Assembly: GCA_028564705.1 (NCBI GenBank)
Contig: JAPXFQ010000189.1
Span: 1,453,501 to 1,517,500 of the forward strand
DNA from: Apricaphanius iberus
Lineage: Eukaryota; Chordata; Actinopteri; Cyprinodontiformes; Aphaniidae
Direction of reading: 5' to 3'
DNA length: 64,000 nucleotides
Each line of letters starts with the position of its first letter. Positions within the stretch are counted from its first letter, which is position 1. The notes under the pieces are model-generated. The model saw nothing but the letters and a program-made list of their open reading frames with translations. It made no database searches and was not told the origin of the DNA. The position numbers and the translations under genes were made by a program. Shown here piece by piece: positions 27,273-64,000 of the stretch.

Positions 27273-27605
27273 TAGAGACCATTTTTCTTGACATATTGCA
27301 TCAATGCGTGCTGGTATGGAGAGTCAGATTTGGGCTCTGCTGAGGTGTTTGATAACCCAAGTTTGCTTTAATAGTGCCCTTCAGGTTGTCTCCATTGTTG
27401 GGCCTGGTGTGTTTCATCTTTTTCTTGACAAAACGCTATAGTAGACCAACAGCCTGGTCTCTGTGCCTCTCCACACTCATGTAGTGCAAAACGTACTTTC
27501 TTCGAAATTGTAGACTTTGGATATCTGAGCAAAGGTGTGTTTCTTTGTTAGTCATTAGCCCAGATAAATTGCTTCTAATTTTTCTGGCTCAGATGTGACT
27601 TAACG
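27273..27605 (-). mobile_element. Tc1-like fossil, internally deleted
   Basis: On the plus strand ATATTGCATCAATGCGTGCT, TGCCCTTCAGGTTGTCTCCA, GGGCCTGGTGTGTTTCATCT and TTTGGATATCTGAGCAAAG match in order the reversed transposase gene of a widespread fish Tc1-like element with AGGTGCATCTCAATAAATT ends. Intervening blocks are missing. It lies upstream of zdhhc6, in the opposite orientation. Confidence 0.7.
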
Positions 27606-27743
27606 CTAGGATGTAACCGATACATTTGTGTGCAGTTCCTCATAATTTGTCCCCAGCTGTGTTCATGCCTTATATCTAATTATCTTATTATTTACTTGTA
27701 CATGTTTTTTTTTTTTTTACATGCATCCTTTTCTCCTTCACAG

Positions 27744-28010
27744 ATGGGGAAATTTGAGTCTCTCATTGGGATAACGTGTTACAGATATTGACAGAAAAGG
27801 ATGCTGGTCTTCATCACAGCAAGGATCAGGGGGGCAAAACGATCCCAGGTGACTGGAGGCCAGGACTGCCACTTGTTAAAGAGTAGACGAGAGGAAACAT
27901 GTGCTCCGCTAGCTTTGCGAGATAGCGGTGGAAAAGAGTAGCTCTCTGAACAGAACATTCATTTCAGGAGGTCAACCAAAAAGGACATACATTATCTTCC
28001 AGTTAAAAGG
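27744..28010 (+). other. Probable 5' untranslated part of the first coding exon of zdhhc6
   Basis: A long pyrimidine tract followed by CTTCACAG ends at 27743, a good splice acceptor. From there to the ATG at 28011 the sequence is less AT-rich than its flanks and contains several upstream ATGs in short frames. This suggests a spliced leader with the first exon further upstream, possibly near 26350. Inference only; transcript data would settle it. Confidence 0.4.
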
Positions 28011-31000
28011 ATGAAGTTCTTGTCAACCTTTGTGACATTTGAGAACCTCCATGAGGTTCGGCGGTTGTGTCACTGGGGTCCAATCATTGCACTGTCTGTC
28101 ATTGCTATATGCTCAACTATGGCAATGCTGGACTCTGTTATCTGGTACTGGCCTCTGGACACTACAGGAGGCAGCATTAACTTCCTGATGCTCATCAACT
28201 GGACCATACTCATCCTCTATAACTACTTCAATGCTATGTTTGTTGGACCAGGATACATTCCTCTTGGCTGGAAACCTGTAAGAGTTTTTTATTTATGTAT
28301 TGACGTTTCAACAATATAAATCTATATAATATCCTACAAATGTTGCTACACAGAATTAAATAATTTCATTCTAGTTCGGTAACTTTTTTCTTTTTTATAT
28401 TTTCTGAAGCAGGAGAATCAACAAGATACCCAGTACCTACAGTACTGCAGAATTTGTCAAGGGTACAAGGCCCCCAGATCCCACCACTGTCGAAAGTGTA
28501 ACAGGTAAACACTTACCAAACAAAACTTGGTTATGTTTCTCTCGCCTATGAGTTCAAGTTTGACCCTGGAGGATATGATCTGTGGAAACTAGGGCTGCAC
28601 GATTATGTCCCAAAAAATAATCACGATTATTTTGATCAATATTGTAATCACGATTATTAATCACGATCATTCATCCAGTCCTAAAAAATATCTATTTTTA
28701 TTGCACCAATTATAAAGGTTAAAAATTTAAAAAAAAAAGATTTGTGAAAAATAAAAATTTAGATTAGAATAGATGATTAATAATGCAAAAAAACTTTAAA
28801 ATATATATTTAAAAGTACAAGCTAAATATGTCATTGCAGAGTGCAATCTCAAAGTGCAATTTATGGGAAACAATTACAACTTATACAGAAAAGGCCTTTG
28901 ACATTCCCTGCATCCAAATCCTTAGTATTTACTACATGCTACGTAGCAACTATTACTCACCTGTTAATGCAGTAAATACTGCATAGCAAACGATCGTGTA
29001 ATAGGCATGAAATCAGACATACTGCTCCACCATTTTGCATGTCTTTGAGTGGCATGTGCGCGGTTTTTATTTGGTCAGCTTAATGAAGCTTTAGCCATGC
29101 GTTTGCCCCCTGGTGGTTGGTAGACTATTGGTTGATGCATTGTATGATGAAGAGGTGCGCAGTGAAGCTCACATTTTGAATGTAAATATCGTTCACGATC
29201 AGGTTCATTTAATTGTGGCCACCAAAATTGTGATCACGATCAAAATACGATTAATTGTGCAGCCCTAGTGGAAACTGAGCTGTTCTTGGAGCTCCCAACT
29301 TCTGGAGAGCTGGCTTCTGTTCGTACACCTCCTGTTGTTATATCAACTGTAGCCTGTGGAGACTAATCCAGCACCTGGAGTACACAGTTGACACAATTCC
29401 AATAATGAATGCATCAAAGCTAAGTGGGGGTAACTACACGTTGTTTAAAAAGTCTGCAAAGCCGTGGAATTGAATTTCAATATTTTCCACCTCTAGATAA
29501 GTTTGGGAACACATGTGTATTTCAAGAACTTCTTCTCCTTCCTGTTGTCTACATGATAAATATCAAAAATTGTATAACTTAATTGTTCCAACCGATAGTT
29601 TATTAGGTTATTTTTATCCCTCCATAAAAAAGATGTAAATTCATCCATACGTTGTCTGACTTTACATCCATTTAGCAGTTTGTAAATCCATTAAGTTCTT
29701 CTATAACTTCATAGCCAGACATGGATTTTGTTCCCAACCATCTGTCCATCTCAGATTGAATACTCTATCTATCCATCCGTTTATAAAAGTTCCATCTGAA
29801 AATTCAGACTTCTAAATCTGGAAATACCAGAACTTATACACCAGTGAGTCTCCGTAGAGGTTTTTCATCCAGGTTGACCAATATACTAAATCAAATTTGA
29901 TTCATATTAATAAAGCCAAAATTTAATTGATTACACTAAGATGTCCATTGATCCTTATATTAAACATGAATGGTGGTCTTTCTGTGTTGTACTTATAGTT
30001 ATGTGTTTTAAAAAAAAAAAGTTTTTTGTTTACAGCTTTGACTCTGATACCTTGTATTGTTTATGGAGAAGAGTCCTTATGAAACTATATGTTGTATCAA
30101 AACCAACAGTCAGCTCTGTTTTCTGCCCTTCAGATGTGTTATGAAGATGGACCACCATTGCCCATGGATCAACAACTGCTGTGGACACGTAAACCATGCT
30201 TATTTCACTAGCTTCCTGCTGCTGGCTCCACTAGGCTGCTCACATGCTGCCATTATCTTCATTATGACCATGTATACACAACTATATGAGAGGGTAGTTA
30301 TTACTTTAATCTCACATTTCCTGTCCTGAATGGAATTTTTTTGCATCTCTAAAAAAGTCCTGAACCATTTATTTTTATTTTTTTCTTAACTCCAGATATC
30401 ATTTGGTTGGAGTACCGTAAAGATCGACATGAGTGCTGTGCGTCAGTTCCAGCCCCTCATGCCCTTCAGTGTGCCTGCCTTCGCTGCCACACTCTTTGCC
30501 TTGGGCTTGGCGTTGGGCACCACAATTGCTGTTGGAATGCTTTTCTTCATTCAAGTAGGTTTCTGGTTGATTTGCATTTGGCGTTACCAGTTTACATAAG
30601 TTGTTTGCTATGCAAAGTTGCATGTTCTTTCAGTTGAAAATATGCAACGGCAAAATAAACTGTGAGCTACCGATGTTTACCAGAACTGTATTTTACTTTC
30701 CTTTTTGCGCCTCTCAATTTTTGGGGGGACTTTTTCTAACAAAAAGCCATCCAGAACTGTGGAATAATTAACTTTAATAGCCCAGTGAAACATTCTAATA
30801 AACCCTACAGAACATTGTAATGATTTTGTTTTTACACAACTATGATATAATTAAGTTTAGTAATTAATCATAATCTTTATTTCCAGATGAAAGTCATTCT
30901 TCGTAATAAAACCTCAATCGAATCCTGGATTGAGGAAAAGGTCAGAATGTTTTTCCTTCTATGTAGCTTTTTAGGATTTATTCTAATTAGTCTTTTATTA

Positions 31001-33190
31001 AGTGTTGTTTTAGATTTATGAAAAACAGTTTTGATTTTCTTTTCATATCGGGCTATTACTGTTTTATATAGAATCATGCCTCGATTCAGTCAGGTATATT
31101 GGTTTTGAAGAATTAATACCACATTCATGCGGCCATGTTTGTTTTTCCTTTAGGCCAAAGACAGAATACAGCACTACCAAACAGGGGAGGAGTTTATCTT
31201 CCCGTATGACCTCGGCAGCCGCTGGCTAAATTTCAAGCAAGTCTTCACATGGTCAGGGACACCTAAGGGAGACGGCATTGTTTGGCCGGTCCATCCCAAG
31301 TGTCACCAGTACACCTTAACTGTAGGTTCTCTTTGTTAGTGAATTCATACATTGGTTGTATTGCAACTTTCCACTTTCACATGATATCTTGAGTCATTGG
31401 CTCTATCTCAGGTCTAGTGTTATAAAGAGATGTAACATATTTCCTGAAATTTTTTACTTTTATGGGTTTTATCAAAAACTAATGTCTAATTAGTAGTTTC
31501 TACATTACACAAATGATTATCTCAATGATGACATGACATATTGGTCTGTTGAAACGTAAAAAACTGATTTAACTAATGATCCTTATTTATTTTATTTTTT
31601 TATATTATTGATGTGGCACTACTACTTTGTTTGTTAAATGTTACTCTGCAATAGTCCTGACTTAAATTTTTATTTTTTTTTGTATCTTACAGATAGAGCA
31701 ACTGAAGCAGAAAGCTGATAAAAGAGTTCGAAGTGTAAGTAGCTGCACTATTGGATGGATTGGGAGATTTGTTATATAATTATTCACCATGTACAGTGAA
31801 TCTCAAAAATACGAATGACACTAATGATGAATACTTTATAAAACATTTTCCGCCATTAATGGGATGTGAAACATATCCTGAATAAGTGAAAATAAATAAA
31901 TCAGTTCTATAACAAAAAGGTAACATTACCTGGTTACATAAATGAGAATATCCTTTAATTAATACCAAAATGAAGGAACTTTTTTCAGAAATTCAGCATT
32001 CAGTGTTCTACGTTAAGTGTCGTTGACAAAAATTTGACTTGCCCTTTATTCCTCGAAATGATTCTAGAAATCGGTCGGTGACCTCGCCATTTTTCCATTA
32101 AATTTAGTCCTCCTACGTCATGCTTTTGAACAGTACCCAGAGAACTCTGGTATGCAAAAAACCCAAGACTTTCTTGCTGCAAGGCAAATGTCCTACCAAC
32201 TGTACCAGTCATGCAACCCCTAGTCAAGATCATGCCATATCTAATTTTGATTTACAATTGATTAAAAAGTATTAAGGCACTGATTGGAATTAAAGATGAT
32301 TAATTGCTGAGTTGAATCGAAAGGTGTCTGAACAAAATATTAGTTTGACTGTGTGCACATCAAAACAGGTATACATTACATTTAAAAAGGAAATGAGTTG
32401 CTGTGGTCTGAAGTTATGCCACGATTTTTAACAGAACTGTCAACACATCTGTGTGCCTTGTAACTGGTAAATCTTTCAGATTATGAAATTAAATCCTTCA
32501 ATAATATAAAAACTTTTGTTGCAGCTGTTTGTATGGAAACAAACTATGCCACAATACGTCATAATGATATATCCACTAAATCAGATCAGGGCTGATTTAC
32601 CTGCCTACACTGCTCACTGTGAAACAGGCATTGTTACAATTTGAAGAAAAAAAATTACAATTAAAGACATAACTACCACAATAGAATAATCTGATGTGTG
32701 TTCACCTTGATCAGCAGGTCCAGTACCAGGTAGTGGAGGATTACAATGGCGCCTGCTGCCCTCTCAGCAAGGGTCTACAGACCTTTTTTAGAACCCCCTG
32801 CACTGAGGAACCCAGGATCTGCCTCAGTAAGGGGGATATCATCCTTGCCACTAGGGGCACCAAGTATGTCCATCCACACAGAAAGAACCAGTCACTGTGT
32901 ATATTTGAGCTAGAAATCTCTAAAGTATTTTCTCTTTTTTTTCTTTTTAGATGGTGGATGTATGGAGACAAAGTTCTGAATGAGGAGCAAATGAGAGGTA
33001 TAGTAAATACTCTTTCAAACTCCTAGTAACAAAGAGTCTTTAGATCAGCTTTGAACTCCTCCTTTATGAGGGTTTTTGTTTTTCTTCAGCTGGAGATCGC
33101 ATAAGGGGATGGTTTCCGAGGAGATGCGTTGAGAAGTGCCATTATGACACAGCTGCCAACGATAGCACCAGCGATAAGAAAGTAAATTAA
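28011..33190 (+). CDS. zdhhc6: Palmitoyltransferase ZDHHC6 (complete, ten coding exons)
   Basis: ER S-acyltransferase that palmitoylates substrates such as calnexin and the IP3 receptor (family knowledge). Coding exons: 28011-28277, 28413-28504, 30134-30293, 30396-30554, 30887-30940, 31154-31321, 31693-31734, 32718-32863, 32951-32997, 33090-33190; all GT-AG and phase-compatible, giving 411 codons plus stop, close to the 413-residue human protein. Membrane segments are near residues 24-46, 57-80, 143-170 and 196-225. The cysteine-rich domain spans about 100-150 with DHHC at 126-129 (catalytic Cys129). The C-terminal SH3-like region keeps Cys327, Cys328 and Cys342, equivalent to human Cys328, Cys329 and Cys343, which are palmitoylated by ZDHHC16. 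The protein ends KKVN, a KKxx ER-retrieval signal. Intron 2 holds a hAT miniature element. Confidence 0.97.
28590..29267. mobile_element. hAT miniature element with perfect 8-bp target duplication
   Basis: Inverted ends TAGGGCTGCACGATTATG and AATTGTGCAGCCCTA, 678 bp long. Immediate flanks on both sides are GTGGAAAC (28582-28589 and 29268-29275), the 8-bp duplication expected for hAT. ATCACGATTA repeats crowd both subterminal regions, likely transposase-binding sites. No transposase frame. It sits in zdhhc6 intron 2. Confidence 0.92.
32120..32222 (-). repeat. SINE-like dispersed repeat, copy 2 (truncated)
   Basis: Reverse strand reads GTTGGTAGGACATTTGCCTT, GCAGCAAGAAAGTCTTGGGT and GTTCTCTGGGTACT, the head of the repeat at 11083 and 41395. 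It lies in zdhhc6 intron 7. Confidence 0.6.
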
Positions 33191-33710
33191 TACGTTCAGA
33201 CGCTTTATGAGATGCAGGGGAGTTCAACTGAACAGAATGTCCATCTACTGAAGATGTCTTGCCTCAGGCTGCAGGCTCTACTCAAGAATTTCCTACTCTA
33301 AATGTCCCCATGTTTTTGACATATATCAACTTCAAAGTCTTACTTAGCACTTGCTGTTAAATGTCTAAAAAGAGAACACATGTATGAGGGTTTGACTTGT
33401 CTCTTGTGACAGTACCAGAAACCCAACAAGAGTCTTAATTTTCAAGAATTGCCAAAAGGCTTTTATGTGACTTCATTGTGATTATGTGATAGTTTTTTTT
33501 TTGTTCTCTTACTTGAATCTTAATTTTACTTTTTTTTTCTACTTATGCAATGCCTCTGCCTAGTTACCCCCAGGGCTTCATAATGCAACTATTTCTATTC
33601 TACAATATGGCGATAAGAATTCATTACTTTTTATTTTTGTAAAAAAAAAACAATTGTCTGCCTCAAATTATAAATTGCAAATTAAAGGAATAATCTTCCA
33701 CAAGAGTGTG
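33191..33710 (+). other. zdhhc6 3' UTR with poly(A) signal
   Basis: AT-rich sequence after the zdhhc6 stop. ATTAAA at 33681-33686, followed within 20-30 bases by a GT-rich stretch (GAGTGTGTTTC), is the most likely cleavage signal. No other gene is seen. The end of the transcript is inferred. Confidence 0.5.
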
Positions 33711-35019
33711 TTTCTTCTGCATCTTTTTGAACTTGCTTGAAATTCCTTTATTTTAGTTATTTAAAATTGCCCCAAGGCTTAAGATTTTTTTTTTTCAAGA
33801 AAGGTAATAATGCTTCTTAGAAAGATGGCACTGAACTTTTAAAAAATAACCCCAAAGATTCTGTAAACTTATACAAAATTGCAGAAAGTGTGACTTTTAT
33901 TAAAGAATGCCTTTATCTTAAAATTGGTTCCTGTTAAAGAATTTAGTAAAGCCTCTCCTTTAGCTACCTAAAGATTTTTAAGTCGTGTCAAACTGAGATC
34001 AGAGATCTAAAAACACGCCAAAGAAGCTGGCTGTTAACACACACTGCCTAAACCTAATGCAGAATACAATGGGATAAAAAGATATTTTAAAAAAGGCTAG
34101 AAGAATTGTGATGTACAAACGAGTTTTGGACGGGTAGTCAAGGTACAATAGCAAATAGTCAGAGGTTCAAGAGCCAACACATATGCAAGAAAACGAGCTA
34201 GAACTCTCTCATTCCTAGTGTTTAGTCGCTGCTGAACCTAAGATGTCAGAAGTACCCTACTTGGACTTAACGTGAAAAGGACTGTTGCGGCCGGTCCTGA
34301 GGAAGAGTGGAGATGAGCTGAAGGGAGTTATTAAAGCAACCTGGGCTTGCTTAGACCAGAAGACAGGGGTTTGACCTCTATATCAATCTGCAACTGGTAC
34401 AGTCATTCACAAATAAGGATCCCAAACAAAGTGAGGGCTTTAGTTTTCAGGAAGCCAGTATTTCTGTTTCAAAACTGGAAATTCACTTTTCTGAAAGGGA
34501 AACAACTTAATTTTGACCTTTCATAAACTGTAACCCATAATCAGAGGTGGGTAGTAGCTAGTTACTGTAGTAATGAAGTAAAAAAATATTTCAGTTTTAC
34601 TACACTACATTTTATTAGACTACTTACTGTAAGTATTAGTTTGATTACTTTTAGAATTGTATAAAATGCAATATGGAAAGGTTAAATTGTTACTAGAATA
34701 TACACATTTAATTTGTCTGGTAACATTCCTAAATATCAAATCAGCTATTCTGATCAGGTACTCAGTAGCTAGCCTTTCTGTTGAAACCCTTTTTAAATAT
34801 TGGTTAAGTTTTAGATTACTTTTACTTAAGTAAAAATATGTTGAAGTAGTGCTACTCTTGAGTATATTTTTGGCCACTCAACCCACTCTTGAGTAAGCCC
34901 GTAGACTGTATATAGAAGACCCTTAAATTATTCACTTTTTTTGTAACCCATCATTGAGCTTTCCAATGATGAACGGCAGATGGCAGCAACACATCGTAGA
35001 TGCGTCTCCCAAAGAAGAA
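33711..35019. other. Spacer between zdhhc6 and parg
   Basis: No coding resemblance. Mostly AT-rich unique sequence, with a repeat-like miniature element at 34543-34888. Confidence 0.6.
34543..34888. repeat. Miniature inverted-repeat element
   Basis: Starts AGAGGTGGGTAGTAGCTAG and ends in an imperfect inverted match (CCACTCAACCCACTCTT), with internal ACTTTTACTTAAGTAAAA palindrome. This is a common teleost miniature DNA-transposon pattern. No clean target duplication is visible, so the boundaries are approximate. Confidence 0.55.
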
Positions 35020-35356
35020 GTAGAGGTAGTTGTGACGTAACCGGAGGTGACGATTGTACGGAAGTATATTTTGGCTAAAAACAGAACAAAAAAACAGCAG
35101 CAATAGTTTTTGCAGCATTATCAGTAGAGTGTTTGATATATAAATTACCGTAGCATCTAAATTCGTGACCATTTTTTAATAGCGGGAGGATTTTCTTAGC
35201 TTCTTTTAACAGCCAATTATAGCAAAAAGCCGGTTAGCATTGTAGCTAGTATGTGAGGTACCCTTATTGTTTGAATACAGAGAAGCTGGACATTCTTTCT
35301 GCAATGTTACACTAGTTATGTTCCCGGTTTGTACTTTATTGGTAGGGTAATTTTTC
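35020..35356 (+). promoter_or_regulatory. Candidate parg promoter
   Basis: Just upstream of the inferred parg start. It carries a CRE/ATF-like TGACGTAA (35033-35040) and an ETS-like ACGGAAGTA (35058-35066) within 35 bases of each other. This is typical of a TATA-less housekeeping promoter. Position relative to the real transcription start is unknown. Confidence 0.4.

Positions 35357-64000
<28,644 letters not shown>

Larger units (their letters stand above)
25877..28010. other. Intergenic region vti1a-zdhhc6
   Basis: Between the two divergent start codons. It holds the candidate promoter (25877-26400), AT-rich sequence with nothing recognisable (26400-27270), a Tc1-like fossil (27273-27605), and a probable non-coding leader exon of zdhhc6. 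The short open frames here show no protein family resemblance. Confidence 0.7.

Noticed and set aside
32741..32971. Minus-strand frame over zdhhc6 exon 8
   Set aside because: Shadow of the plus-strand exon with splice sites and SH3-region homology.

Overview
This is a vertebrate nuclear window, almost certainly from a ray-finned (teleost) fish. It has AT-rich DNA, genes split by GT-AG introns, and an interspersed-repeat load typical of fish: many decayed Tc1-like transposons, hAT-type miniature elements with 8-bp target duplications, and LINE fragments. No bacterial, CRISPR, tRNA or rRNA feature was seen. The species was not determined.

Three protein-coding genes are supported, all by exon-by-exon translation with compatible splice sites. 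(1) vti1a, minus strand: its first three coding exons (25876 down to 12805) encode the N-terminal 88 residues of the Vti1a SNARE; the rest of the gene lies beyond the left edge or was not found. (2) zdhhc6, plus strand: a complete ten-exon coding sequence (28011-33190, 411 codons) for the ER palmitoyltransferase DHHC6. (3) parg, plus strand: sixteen coding exons (35357 to the right edge, 718 codons so far) for poly(ADP-ribose) glycohydrolase; the last 80-90 residues lie outside the window. vti1a and zdhhc6 are head-to-head across about 2.1 kb, an arrangement also found in mammals, and probably share a promoter region; zdhhc6 and parg are tandem, 2.2 kb apart. The three act in different processes (endosome/Golgi fusion, protein S-palmitoylation, ADP-ribose turnover), so no joint pathway is implied.

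Layout: 1-12804 vti1a intron 3; 12805-25876 vti1a exons 3-1 with introns full of repeats (a two-sided 1.1-kb inverted-repeat element, an internally deleted LINE, a nearly full Tc1-like transposon, and a second Tc1 split by another element); 25877-28010 intergenic promoter region plus a Tc1 fossil; 28011-33190 zdhhc6, with a hAT miniature element with perfect target duplications in intron 2; 33191-35356 3' UTR, spacer and parg promoter; 35357-64000 parg, whose large introns (6, 8, 12, 14, 15) carry most of the remaining repeats, including a TTAA-flanked element nested in a hAT element and a hAT miniature element nested in an older repeat.

The most informative observations are the nested insertions, a single-frame Tc1 transposase fossil with five nonsense codons and no frameshift, a GC-AG intron in parg, two candidate PCNA-interacting motifs in the parg N-terminal region, and a KKxx-type tail plus three conserved regulatory cysteines in zdhhc6. 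I did not find evidence for a previously undescribed biological system.
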